Source: Basidiobolus meristosporus CBS 931.73
Taxonomy: Eukaryota; Basidiobolomycota; Basidiobolomycetes; Basidiobolales; Basidiobolaceae
Length of the DNA stretch: 64,000 nt
NCBI GenBank assembly: GCA_002104905.1
Contig: MCFE01000108.1
Span: 62,001-126,000 of the forward strand
Reading direction: 5' to 3'
Part shown: positions 11,641 to 22,345 of the stretch, in pieces
How positions within the stretch are numbered: the first letter of the stretch is position 1
How the letters are laid out: the number at the start of each line of letters is the position of its first letter
Notes under the pieces: generated by a model
The model's database searches: none
What the model was told of the DNA's origin: nothing
The model's input: only the letters and a program-made list of their open reading frames with translations
Translations under genes and position numbers: made by a program

Positions 11641-11873
11641 CAGGTACTGGCATGGGCTCTTACCAATTAGGGAAGCATTAACATTCAGTAGTCTTAAAGA
11701 ATGTAAGGAGTAACTTAAAAAATAAGAATGTAACAGAGTTAGCCAGCTCAGTGTATATTACTGATTAGATAAGTTAAATGGGTTAAAGTTAAAATAAGTG
11801 CAATAGAAAAACAGGCAAGTCAAAATATAGGAATGAGAATATCTTTCAGTAGGTGTCATAATAACCCACTATG
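11615..11873 (-). repeat. L1 LTR fragment
   Basis: Similar to the terminal 260 bp of L1 (37270-37532), including the word GTGTCACAGGTACTGGC and the run up to the terminal CCCACTA. Truncated on the left. The next 70 bases (11874-11945) hold nothing I recognise. Confidence 0.65.
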
Positions 11874-11945
11874 GCACAAAATGAAGCAGGTGCACTTGAC
11901 AGATCTTCTAACATACCTCGGACCTCTTACTATAGCCTGCACAGT

Positions 11946-12627
11946 TGTTATGATCTGCCGCTTGAACATTTAAGTTAGATCAATTTTTAGTCAAATCAAT
12001 TAGTTATATGCTTAGGTTATCAGTATATCAATATTTCTTATCAAATCAGTAGCATTAGTCAGCAAATGAATCAGCCAATCCTTATCAGACAGAAATAGAT
12101 ATATTAAGTAGGATCTTATTGGGTGGTTATGATGCAATCAAATGAGTTATCAGCCACAGCCTACATCAGGAAATACAATTGGTCATCAATTGATCTGGCA
12201 AAATGTATATAAGGGGCTACTGAAACCTCAATTACAATCAGTTCAAGTTTCAGTGAATACAAAACTCCTTAAGAAAAAAAACTGAAAAATGGCCAGCAAA
12301 ATACCATCAGCCCAATTCCAAGTTTCTCAAAATTGACAACTCTCTATATCTCTGTTCTGAGCTGATGGGCAGGCAAGCAAACAGGTTCTCCAGGCGAAGA
12401 CTAGGCAAACTAGCATCCATACTAATTTGTTAATTAGCTGCCCATTATTTCCCTCAAATATTGCATTTAAATTTTTAACCCAAATGCCAGCTGAACATAG
12501 GCTAAATACCGCCAAAATACCAGTTGAATACCAGCTGAAAATCAGATAGGTCCCAACTTAGGGATTTTTTATATGGTACTGACTGAACTCCCTATTTCTC
12601 TACAACTCTCATACCAAGAATGTAACA
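11946..12627 (+). repeat. L2 LTR copy carrying an N1 insertion
   Basis: Starts TGTTATGATCTGCC and ends TGTAACA, and is interrupted at 12267-12577 by N1. Without N1 its length is about the 369 bp of the other L2 copies. A TATATAAGG box lies near 12206. The right flank is a Harbinger transposase fragment and the left flank is not Harbinger, so no target duplication survives. Confidence 0.8.
12267..12577. mobile_element. N1: small non-autonomous element (about 311 bp)
   Basis: Inserted in an L2 LTR and flanked by ACT on both sides (12264-12266 and 12578-12580). It begins CCTTAAGAAAAA and ends in a T-rich GATTTTTTATATGGT, so the ends are weakly inverted. A second copy of similar length is at 50709-51014. 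Shared internal words are CAAGTTTCTCAA, AATTAGC and GCTGAATACCA. No coding capacity. The superfamily is unknown; the 3-bp duplication would fit a Harbinger-like MITE, but the ends differ from the Harbinger family here. Confidence 0.65.
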
Positions 12628-13196
12628 AACAGACCTTTTAGGGGGCAGAAGCACTTTATTCCGGCAAATACAATGCACATTGTGTAAAGTTTCAAGCACT
12701 GTCCAGCATTGAGGGTAATATCATCTGGCTCAATGGCTATCTGCTGGAAGTTGGTGCAACATAGCACCTAGGGTAGAGAATCAATCAAAATCCAGTAGAG
12801 GGGAGATATGTATGACATACTTGGCTTATATGGGAGAGGATTGTCAGAGATTAGGATGTATTACAGCTTATAGGAAGCCAGGGAATGGTGTGCTTAGCAG
12901 GAAACAGAAGCTCTACAATGAGATATTTAGTTGTTCCACAGGCCAATACAGAGGAAAGTCATATGTAGGAGAAAATAGCAAAATAGGTAAAATAGTTAAG
13001 ATACTAATTAGTGCACAGAGTATGCATTGTAGACAACTTCCACTGAGGGAAATGTATCAGGAGCATATGGAGTTCATAAAGCAAGAAAAGCACTATTTTG
13101 AGCAACATAGGTAAGATTGAGTAGATGAGCAGTAACTGTTTCAGACCACTATTACAGTGCCAGATAGTGCCGGTGAGTGCTGGATCAATCTGGCAT
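12628..13196 (+). pseudogene. Harbinger transposase fragment F
   Basis: Plus-strand similarity from NRPS-RGQ through to the C-terminus and right subterminal repeats. The catalytic HD region is scrambled, and the segment encoding the RVEHTFGYLK glutamate helix is absent: the sequence jumps at about 12930 from YNEIF to the QYRGKSY region. The 5' half is replaced by the L2 LTR. Clearly dead. Confidence 0.75.
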
Positions 13197-13490
13197 TATA
13201 TATTTTCCACAGCTTCCCTTACAATACGCTGTTATATATCCAAGAATGTAGTTTCAGCATAATAGGTGGGATTCTTAGCTGATAAAATACAACTTTTAAT
13301 ATCCTTTCAAGTACAAGTTGGATCATTTGAGTTACAGCCAAAGTTGGCAAATAGCTTTTGCAAATATATAGCCCCCTTACTTTCTTAACAGGTGGCCATA
13401 TCCTTTACATCTGTTGTAGATGGTGATATATGTAGTTGATTCTTGCAATTCCAGGTGGTAACTGCACAAGTATATAGAAATGTATATACA
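13197..13490. other. Unassigned spacer
   Basis: About 290 bases between Harbinger F and a Plavaka end. On the minus strand a stretch around 13360-13440 translates as a CKGYGHL-like word reminiscent of a retroelement zinc knuckle, but it is too short and broken to assign. Confidence 0.3.
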
Positions 13491-14690
13491 GGGCACTTAA
13501 AAGAAATAAATGTGAAGAGCCTGTCAAATGGCCATCACTCAATCAAAGTCCCTTGACTGAGAGATAATGACTTCATCAGAACACTGTGCAAAGTGTGTTA
13601 AAAGTAACTGCACCCCAAATTTCACAAGAAACTTGGTCAAAATTTTCATCACAACAATACATAAGTGGCTTTGGATTAGTCTTCTTCCAGTTCTCTCTCT
13701 TTCTGAGCCCAAACACTCAGTTACCTTCTATGTTTGTACTGCTAGCTTGGTTATTGCCTCTGTTTCACTCTCCATACTTCCTGACTCAACTAATTATCCA
13801 ACTTTTTAGGTACACAAATTGATTTATATCTGTTAGTACTTCAGTTATACCTCAATTGCCAATTGTATTGACCTATACAAGTCCCTTTACCCAAAACCAA
13901 TACTAAGCCCAGCCCCAAATTCAATAAGTATCTTCTTCAAATCCACAACTCAATAAATATTTCTGATGTAATGTCCTTTATACATGACTTTGGCAGGAAC
14001 CCTATGGCTTTATGCTCCTGTGTTATGATCTGCTGCTTGAATGTTTAAGTTAGATCAGGTTTTAGTCTAATCAATTAGTTATATGTTTAGGTTATCAGTA
14101 TATCAGTATTATCTATCAAATCAGTAGCATTAGTCAGCAAATGAATCAGCAGATCCTTATTAGACAGAAATAGATATATTAAGTAGGATCTTATTTGGTG
14201 ATGATGATGCAATTAAATGAGTCATCAGCCACAACCTGCATTAGGAGATACAATTAGTCAGCAATTGATCTGGCATAATATATATAAGGAGCTGCTGGAG
14301 CCATAATAAAGATCAATTCAAGTTTTAGAGAATACAATACTAGCTAACCTCCCTATTCCTCTACAACTCTAATACCAAGACTTGTAACAACTGTTCATTA
14401 ACTGGTTCCCATTCATCCTGCTTTTAAGCTGGCAATGCAAGGTCACACATCTCATCTGCCAGTCTTTTTAAAAAGTCCTTTAATTATTCAATTGTGTTTT
14501 CTTAATTGCTGCTCTTGAAAAAGTGCTACAACCTCTTGGAGTGTCTATTATTACTCCAGAGTTCCACTATAGGTATTATGATAGTGTTTTGAGTTCTTGA
14601 TATTGATGCTTTGTCTGTCAGTGGGATTTTTTTGATGTCTACAATGGAGGACAAGTTGTCCAGACTGCCCCAGACTCTGTACATATATTG
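13491..14690 (-). pseudogene. Plavaka end and ORF1 C-terminal relic, split by L2
   Basis: Begins with an end sequence like that at 45363 (AAT-x-TG-x-GA pattern followed by the shared TTGCACCCCA-TTTCAC block at 13610). It then runs through the minus-strand ORF1 C-terminal part collinear with 45480-46130. The L2 solo LTR at 14021-14389 splits it, and the ORF1 similarity resumes at 14390 with the equivalent of GTTCATTCACCGG. Every frame is broken. Confidence 0.7.
14021..14389 (+). repeat. L2 solo LTR (369 bp)
   Basis: TGTTATGATCTGCTGC to CTTGTAACA, the same length as the copy at 6272-6640. Flanks are CCTG and ACTG, a 4-bp duplication with one mismatch. Removing it rejoins the Plavaka ORF1 relic. 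A TATATATAAGG box lies near 14278. Confidence 0.85.
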
Positions 14691-16351
14691 TTGAGACCTC
14701 CCACAGCCTATTTTACATGTTTGTTATGCCAATACAATGTATAAGTAGAAATACTGCTTTTACATTCATTGATTCAGTAAGTGTAAACCAGTTAATACAC
14801 TTGTTCTCCCAATCACTTCCAATATCCCCTATACTCTTACAACAGATTATGAGCTACAGACTGTCACTCTTTGCAATGTCTATTACTACTATCACTGAGA
14901 TTCTTCCCTCTGCTGAAACCTGCATATATCTAACATGCAAGTGTGGAAGGCAAAGCTGAATATGCTACTACAAAAAAGCAGTGTTTGGGATATTGTCATG
15001 ACAAAAGAATCGCTATTAAAATGATTTCTTATCACTCTAGGTATCTGATATCAAAGTCTATACAAGCTGACTCATATTCCAGCACATCTGTAAGCCAATA
15101 GAAGTAAATCAATTGCCAAAGCACTAATGCTTTGACACAGGAAAATAGAAACATCATTTTTGAAAGTGTGATTGAACTGATTAAAGATCAGTTATTTTTG
15201 AGAGTGAAAATGATCCCACAGCTAGTTTGGAGCACTGCAAAGCTAGCATACATGGGAAACAAGCTAGGGAGCCATTGAAGAGCTCCAGGTTAACCAATTA
15301 TGAAAAAAGATCCATAAGCTTGGATCTGGGCTGGCCTATACAAAGTTATCCCTGGTCAGGATGAAGTAATTTATCAAATTTTTCACAATTATACTTGATG
15401 CATATAGTTCTCCTACATGAAGAGAAAGAAAGTAGCTCTGTCCCAGATCAGGGAGCCCAAAGCCATGGTGATGAGAGAAACTGGTTAAAAAATCAAGAAA
15501 ATATGCTGTGATTATGGTGGAGTATGTAACAAAAACTCTTCATCTACTTCTGCATACTCATAGGATAAAGCAAGAGGCTACCATACCATACTCCCCATGG
15601 CAAAATGAAGTAGCAAAATATGCAAACAAATTGATAACCAATATGACAAAATCTATCAAAATTATTCTATGATTTTTGGGTATAATCAGTGACCACAGCT
15701 GTGTACCCAAAATATAGGCATCAAAACAGACTTCTTTGTGACTCTACTCCATGGGAGACATGGTATGGGTACACATCAAGGGCAAAGCATCTACAATATT
15801 TGGGTGTACAGCATATGCCAAGAAACTACCCAGAAATCAGTCATAATCTCAGCCAAGAAGTTGAAAATGCATTTTTTTGGGCTACTGCAATGAGTGTAAG
15901 GCATACAAGCACTATAATATCATATCAAAGAGGCTGATCAAATGCAGGGATCTGTTCCTTGACAAAGACTCAAAGCTTTCACAAAAAAGAAAATCAGTTA
16001 ATAACAAACCTTATCTCAAGTCCACCAATAGTCAGGATTGAATCATTGCAGAACAATGAATACTTTTTCACTCCAGGGAACTCTACAACCAAGGCGCAGC
16101 CTAAATTAGTGCTCAGGAATATCTCAAAAGTAAATATTCTAGTATTACATACTAGGAGATCTAACCACAACAGAAATAGCCCAGATTACTGCATCAGCAG
16201 GGGTAAAACTTAGCCTACACATCTTCATCCGTATTTAAGAGCCCCAGCCTACAAAAATGGCCCTAAATAGCCCTCAGATGAAGTCTTAGAGATCTGCTAT
16301 TACTAAGGAGCATCAGGCCTTGTTGTGATTCCAAAATGGGACCTAAGCAAT

Positions 16352-16562
16352 AGACTTGTTCCATTGTGCCATTAATCATAGCACCAGAGAGTGCTGTATA
16401 TTTTGTAATTAATTTGATATTTTAGGGTCATATGCATGTCAATTGTGATCCCAAATTGGCACTATATGGCCCCATCTGGCACTCTGAGGCATGATCAGGC
16501 ACCATCTGGCATGCTATGGCACTATTAGGCACTATGATCAGCTGGAATGATGGAACAAGTCT
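16352..16562. mobile_element. N3: Harbinger-ended MITE (211 bp)
   Basis: Ends AGACTTGTTCCATTGTGCC and GATGGAACAAGTCT are inverted copies and match the autonomous Harbinger ends in this window. The interior has repeated GGCAC words but no coding frame. It splits the RT region of the copia relic just after a TWDL-like segment. Flanks AAT and AAA form a near 3-bp duplication. A second copy lies at 42056-42265. Confidence 0.8.
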
Positions 16563-16744
16563 AAAATGTAAAGCAACCAGAAATTGCTTGGATGCAGATG
16601 ATCCTTAAAGGCAATACATAGCTAATGATGAAGTTAAAAATGCATAGCAAGACTAGTAGACCAAGAATACTCTCAAACAAAAGGACTTGACCATGTTGAA
16701 ATATTGGGACTGTTAGCCAAGCTCATTTCCATCAGATAAATATT

Positions 16745-17536
16745 AGACTTGTTCCGTTGGATAGTGCCACATTGAGCCATGAGTGCCAAATGATGCCATA
16801 GTATGCCTGAGAGGCCAAGTGAGCCTATACTTGGCCACAGAGTGTGAAAAATAGATCTACATCTTTGTGCAAAGCAGCCCCTGTGTTTCACCTGTGATGT
16901 AGGAAAAAATCCATTTTTTGACTTTTTTTTGTGATATTATTCTACATATTAATGCAAAGCGGTCCATGAACTTCACTCACTTTGCTGGAGAAAATCCATT
17001 TCTTGACTTTTTTTTGGGATCAATATGGCTCATGATGTGAGATAACACACAAGGACTGAAGACATGCATTCAATATTCGATGCCCATGGCACTCTGAATT
17101 TAGCTTCAGAGGTCAGCAACATATCAAGAAATGCATGGTACTTTCTTAGTCCACTGGTATTATATGACACTGTAATGAAATATTAACCCTGAAGTGAAAC
17201 CAATACGGTGCACTTATAGTGCCAGATAGTACCATCCATTTTGTGCCATGTAACAGACCTCTGGAGCTGGATGCAGAGTGCCATGTGTATTGAGTATCAA
17301 ATGTATGTCTTTTGGCTTTCAGTGCTGTTACACATCATGCACAATATTGATCCCAACACTGGTCCAAAAGTGTGTTTTTCAGGCACAGAAGGTGAAATGC
17401 AGAAGCTGCTTGGCCTGAGTGTGTAGCAGTATGTTTCACATTCTGGAACCAAGCACAACTTTCCTTTGCCTTTCTGCCATGATACAACACTATCAGGCAT
17501 CAACAGCTCAATATGGCACTATGCAACAGAATAGGC
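16745..17536. mobile_element. N2: Harbinger-ended non-autonomous element (about 790 bp)
   Basis: The left end reads AGACTTGTTCCGTTGGATAG, the 5'-type end of the autonomous family; the right end is a degraded inverted copy (TGGCACTATGCAACAGAA). It interrupts the copia relic in the codons for the RLI-LAIAA segment of the RT. No gene is visible inside. About 150 bp near its right end is similar to 40850-41000, so the family has at least one more fragment. Confidence 0.7.
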
Positions 17537-18753
17537 TTTGGCTATTGCAGCCGAATACATGTATTTTATACATCAAACAGATGTAAAAACTTTGTTTTGA
17601 ATGGAGAACTTGATGAGGATGTGGTCATGGACCAGCCTGATGGGTTTGCTGCCCAAAATAACCCACATTTGGTCTGCAAGCTTAAAAAATCTCTATAAAA
17701 TCTCAAACAGTTGCCTAGAGCCTGGAATTTCAAGATAGATTCAGTTCTATTAGCTCAATATGTGGTTATTCTTAGTATGGCCACCAATAACATTCAAGCA
17801 TTGGCAGACACTGAATCCAGCATATCTCAGGAGCTTACAATATCAAATCTAGGAGAGCTCAGTTACTACCTAATGACAAAGTTCTCCAAATACAAAGGTA
17901 CTCAGACTATCACCCTAAGTAAATCCAAGTTTATTCAAGTTATACTGAAGAAGTATTAAATAGAAGACTGTAAGATGGCAGCTATCCCAATAGAGGCAGA
18001 TCTGAACTTATTCAAAGCTCAACCAAGTCAAGAGTTCTTGCTGCCATCTGAAAGCCCTAACCTTCCTTATCAATTTATGGTCAGTGGCCTGATGTATATT
18101 ATTCTTGGAAGACATCTAGATATACTATATTTGGTGGGAGTTGTCAGCCGGCATAATCAGATCTATGGATCTGATTATATTATAGCAGTTAAGTAGATTT
18201 TAGATACCAAAAAGGAACTGCTGATATTGGCTTAAAATACACCAAAGGTATTAAGAGCAAGCTCATGGGGAATATTGTGATGTTGATTGATGAAAAACTT
18301 ACAAGCACAAGATGCACTACATGATACACCTTTCTTTATTATGAAGGACCAATTTCATTGATTTTAAGATAGCAACCAACTGTAGCACTTTATACCACAG
18401 AGGCTGAATATTTTTCAGTATGTGAAGCTAAAAAAGAGGCAATGCAACTAAGGGGGCTTGTTAAAGATTTAGGCATATGTCAGAAAATGTTCAGGAGACA
18501 TTTCAAGATACTCAATTCTGCATAAATTTAGGCAGAAGTCCAACTTTTCATACAGGAACTAAGCAAATATATATTTGATATCAATTGATATTCATGTGAT
18601 GCTCCTAAGCTTATTCAGTATGCTTGCTATGCCAAGACCATGTTAAGGTATAAATACAACACTTACATTCAATATATTGTCAAGTGAAAACCACATAATC
18701 AACTTGTTGTCCCAATAGCTTCCAATGACTCCAAGACTATTAGAACAGTATCT

Positions 18754-19211
18754 TCACTGCCTTTTGGAGCGTCTAGCCCTGCTTATAACAGGCTCATGAG
18801 AAAGCCACAGGTTTTTATCACTGCCAAACCCTTCATTGCTATTGTAACGGAGTACTTCCTGTATTGAACTATTTTTTTCTTTTGCTGAATGCTGCACTGT
18901 TGTGTTTGTTTCTGCTTGCTTGTCCCTCACTGGCACACTTCTGGCTACCTGATATTTTGTGACTGCTTGTTTGGAGCTTTCAGCCCTGCCTATGATGAGC
19001 TCTTGAGGAAGCAATTTATTATTAGCCATTGCACCCTTTTATGTTATAGCTCCAATGGCCTCTTGAATATCAGCCCACTCTTCATTATTGCACTTGACAG
19101 CTCCATGGATCTTCAATGTCTCTTAATATTTAGGCTTAGGTATAAACACAGCAGTTTCTCCCTCCCACACTGTTATAGGTTTTTTTGTGGGCTTTGTCTT
19201 TGTGCACTGTT
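18754..19211 (-). pseudogene. Plavaka ORF1 relic
   Basis: Minus-strand frame 18754-19029 contains KLLPQEL, AESSKQ, VPVRDKQA and a start of a second unit. This matches the two tandem units of the ORF1 protein at 46400-46812. Sequence to 19211 continues with the EEWA-type block and the AWEG/KPTEK-type block in broken frames. It is fused to a transposase fragment of the same strand, unlike the divergent order in the larger element. Confidence 0.7.
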
Positions 19212-19221
19212 GTTGTGCTTC

Positions 19222-19640
19222 TCAAGATATACATCCATTGACTATTATCTCTCTGGAAAGCATACAAAAGTCATCCAGCCATGGATACAGGCAGCTATCC
19301 AGGTGGGACAGTGATTTAGGCCCAGATACCAGTGAGACTACCATCAGATTATGGCTCTGATGCTGCAAGATAGGCAGCAGATTCAGGTTGATCAGAATCT
19401 GTGGGCAGCAGGATTTGCTGGTAGTGTTCTTGTTTAATGAGAAGCCATCAAGTGCCAAGGCAAAGGCACGGCCATACATACCTTCAAAGTGACCCTTGCT
19501 TCTTAGCTGTTTGTAATGTTTGCCATCAAATATATTGGATTTGTTTGTGCTTGATTGATACTGAGTGTGGTACTTTATAGCTTTACAATATTTGCTAGAC
19601 TGCATGAGCTTCTTTAGAAAGGGTATTACTGAATACATCC
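19222..19640 (-). pseudogene. Plavaka/Tnp2-type transposase fragment
   Basis: Open for 138 codons. It contains QSSTNKSNIFDGKHYKQL, FALALDGFSL, the Cys pair in SKSCCPQILINLNLLP, and SHLDSCLYPWLDD. These words parallel the Tnp2 core of fungal Plavaka transposases, in which a conserved D-GF/S-DG motif precedes a cysteine, a hydrophobic strand and an (L)DSFL-P motif. The DG and D-S residues are plausible catalytic positions. The same block occurs at 32880-33190 and 48800-49140. N- and C-terminal parts are missing. Confidence 0.68.
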
Positions 19641-19689
19641 ACAGTATGAATCATGGTTTCCCCCAATGGTGGTGGATTGCTGACTAGTT

Positions 19690-19755
19690 GAACACCTTTC
19701 AGTGGTGGCATTTCCTGATGTAAATGCCACGCAACTATATATGGTAAAATAGCGC
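19690..19755 (-). pseudogene. C-terminal tail of gypsy polyprotein
   Basis: The minus-strand frame following the chromodomain piece continues across the L1 solo LTR as an FYH-type segment and a Thr/Ser-rich tail. It is short; the assignment comes from frame continuity with DLVA at 20837 once the LTR and one GCGC copy are removed. Confidence 0.5.
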
Positions 19756-20832
19756 TGTAGTGGGGTCACAGTGACACCCACAAGCAGATGTGCTCGTTCT
19801 CATACGTTCACTTCCCTAAAAAGGATTACCCCCCTATATTGGTATCATCCCAAATTTGCAATATTTCCTATTTTGTCTATGTGATTATTACTATGCAACC
19901 TGACAAACTATTTGTCACTATTAACCCATTGCACAAGCTATTCTTATTCCTTGCCAAGATGCCAAGATAAGATAGTTACCATATAAGGCAAGTACCCCAA
20001 GAGTGCCCATGTCATGTGACGGTCTTGGTTTCATAACCCTCCTATCCTACTACCATAAGAGGCAACCACATGACACAGGGGTTTCATATTACCTCTACCT
20101 GATTGGCTAGTTGCTACTATGTCTCATGGAACAATTTGCCAAGAATTTGCGCTATTTTTAGTACACAATGACATGATTGGCTGTCTACTACATTCTGGAA
20201 ACTTCCAGAAAGTATTTTCTAGCAAGAATTTGAGTAGCAAAAAAGTATATAAGGGAGGCTATCCCTCAAAATAAATCATCGCTCTTCTAATATTCCAACT
20301 TATTGATTAGTGAGATCACCGCTGCCTATTACCACTATTTTCTGACTTGGACCTGACAATACTCCCAGTAAACCGTACTGACAGCCAACTGACCTTGGAG
20401 GCAGTACTTGTGAGGTATACTCAGAGTGGGTATATTTTATTATATTTGTTTGTTTTCCCAAGTTTGTTCTTGTACAGGCAAAGATACTTTTCAGTCTTTG
20501 TAACTATTGGTCAAAGCTGCATTCTTATCAAGTCCCTGTTGGTGGAGTTTACAGTTGTTTTGACATTGGAAGCTGTAGTACATTGTCATCTCAAAGGACG
20601 TCAAAGCCATTATAAACTTTTGTTAAAATGCCTACTAAGTTGGGATTGTAGTTCAATAGTTTTCCCTTGAGAAGCTTGAGGCTTTATCCCCCTTCACATT
20701 AGATTAGATAAAAGACCCAGTATTCCTAGCAAGCTTTTGCCAGTGGTTATTGCACCCAGTGAACACCCCACACACATTCATACTTGAGAAGTGTTGGCTG
20801 TATTTTGCCCTTTGGACTTATACACCACCACA
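19756..20832 (+). repeat. L1 solo LTR (about 1077 bp)
   Basis: TGTAGTGGGG to CCACCACA, with perfect GCGC direct repeats at 19752-19755 and 20833-20836. A TATATAAGGG box lies near 20244. It interrupts the gypsy coding tail directly after the chromodomain. No internal genes. Confidence 0.9.
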
Positions 20833-20836
20833 GCGC

Positions 20837-20919
20837 AACTAGATCTTGGCAGTTTGTTAGGTTAGCTGCTGGTTCCCAAGTTTGATCATTTGGGCCGTAA
20901 CCCACCCAGTCTACTCAAT
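20837..20919 (-). pseudogene. Gypsy integrase chromodomain, distal part
   Basis: The minus strand translates as [15 protein letters not shown] followed by [12 protein letters not shown], a recognisable chromodomain core with the aromatic W-x-x-Y-G and TWEP signatures. The upstream part (LDSKYNRSQLYY) is at 24352-24390 on the other side of Harbinger B. Chromodomains of chromovirus integrases direct insertion to marked chromatin. A TGA codon lies at the junction, so the frame is already broken. Confidence 0.85.
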
Positions 20920-21102
20920 AGACTTGTTCCGTTGGATAGTGCCACATAGTGCCAGCCTGTTTATAGTGCCGGATTGATCTGGCACTCTACGGCACTATCT
21001 GGCACTATAATTTCTACCATGATGCCAGTGGTATGATACAGTTACTGGTAATTTTACTCAATCTTACTTATGTTGCTCAGAATAGTGGTTTCCTTGCCTT
21101 AT

Positions 21103-22020
21103 TTACTCTTCATAATGCTCCAGACACATTTCTCTCAGTGGATGTCTTCTTGTATGAACATACTGTGCATTAATAAGTATCTTAACTATTTTACCTATTT
21201 TGCTGTTTTCACCTACATATGACTTTCCTCTATATTTACCTGCCAATATGCTGAATCTCTTCAGATATCCAAATGTGTGCTCTACCCTTACTCTGAAATG
21301 ATTAAATATCTCATTGTAGAGCTTCTGCTTCCTGCTAAGCACACCATTCCTTGGCTTCCTATAAGCTGTAATACATCCTAATCTCTGACAATCCTCTCCT
21401 ATATAGGCTAAGTCTGCCATACATTTCTCCCCTCTACTGAATTCAGGATGATTCTCTACCCAGAGTGCTTTGTCATGCCTACATTCAGCAAATGGCCCAC
21501 TAAACCAGATGATGTTACCCTCAATGTCAGACAGTGCTTGAAACTTCACACAGTGTGCCTTGTACTTGCCAGAATAAAAGTGCCTCTGCCCTCTGGAAGG
21601 TCTGTTAATCCTCACTGGGAAGGTATCCAAAATACTCCTGATATGGAACCTGTTGCTGAACACTCTGGGATATGGAAGTCTATTGGAGCTTCTGAACCCA
21701 GTATTCCAAGCTTGCTCTAAGTCATTCATACCCTCTGCAAGGTGGTTCTCCATTGCTGTCAGCTGGGAATGAAAGCTTCAGGACTTTTGTTGCCATGGAT
21801 GGTGGGATGAAACCTTGTAGGGCAATAGTTCTTGTAATAGCAGAGAAGCTTAACAAGGGATCTCCTTGATTAGATTGGGGTTAATGGTCCACAGTACTTG
21901 GTATAGATCTCCTCCAGTGTGTCAAACGAAAATCCAGTGGTAGTGATGGGATTGATGAGAAAAGACCATTCAGATGAGTAAGTCATTTTAAAATTGATGG
22001 ATGATTGTATAGAGACGGTT
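21103..22020 (-). pseudogene. Harbinger DDE_Tnp_4-type transposase, copy B
   Basis: Open for 216 codons (21103-21753) covering the whole catalytic domain: FQALSDIEGN, RHDKALW, MADLAYIGEDC and VRVEHTFGYLKRF. All four acidic positions expected for the DDE_Tnp_4 fold are therefore visible. A one-base deletion at about 21779 and an in-frame TAA near 21870, where other copies have a tyrosine codon, separate this from the N-terminal part (MTYSSEWSF at about 21990). It is the best catalytic domain in the window, but not a functional gene. The gene is divergent to ORF2, with about 330 bp between the starts. Confidence 0.88.
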
Positions 22021-22345
22021 TGAATTGATTTGGCGCAATCTGCGTTATTTATCTGATTTTTAACACATTATGGTTAAATCTCCATCAATTGCCATGTATG
22101 CCATCATTATGTCGCAAAAATCATCCACAAACAATGCCTTGGTACTTTTATTGATGCTTTAATCATAGGTCTATAATCAAATAGGAAATCTGCGATTGAT
22201 GTGATCTGATCCATGTCAATGCAATCCAAGATGCATCATGCATAATATGTGGAAAATTCAACAATCACATTAGTTTTCATATACATTTCATTTATGACCA
22301 TGTTGATGCCAATATACTGCTGTATAAGTATCCAAATCCGTTGCT

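Larger units (their letters stand above)
15040..18530 (+). pseudogene. Copia pol relic (integrase, RT, RNase H)
   Basis: In order: GAG-pre-integrase residues (LYKLTHIPAH, 15050); integrase with CDYGG near 15515 and a PYSPWQNEVAK-like segment near 15590; the post-integrase linker with CTAYAKKLP near 15805; RT with the equivalent of AIAAEYM at 17540, QTDVKT, LDEDVVMDQPDG (17610-17640) and LGELSYYL (17850); and RNase H at 18190-18530. Gag is deleted except for about 50 codons. The integrase stretch around CDYGG and QNEVA is absent from the otherwise better copia at 51518-55965, so this relic preserves what that copy lost. Stops are frequent in all frames. Confidence 0.75.
14700..18752 (+). mobile_element. 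Degraded Ty1/copia element with LTR remnants
   Basis: The last 135 bp of the 5' LTR (about 14700-14837) and of the 3' LTR (about 18622-18752) match the LTR of the copia element at 51518-55965. The gag start follows the 5' LTR directly, as in that element. Inside lie gag tip, GAG-pre-integrase, integrase, RT and RNase H relics plus two Harbinger-ended insertions (16352-16562 and 16745-17536). The outer LTR parts are missing. Confidence 0.78.
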
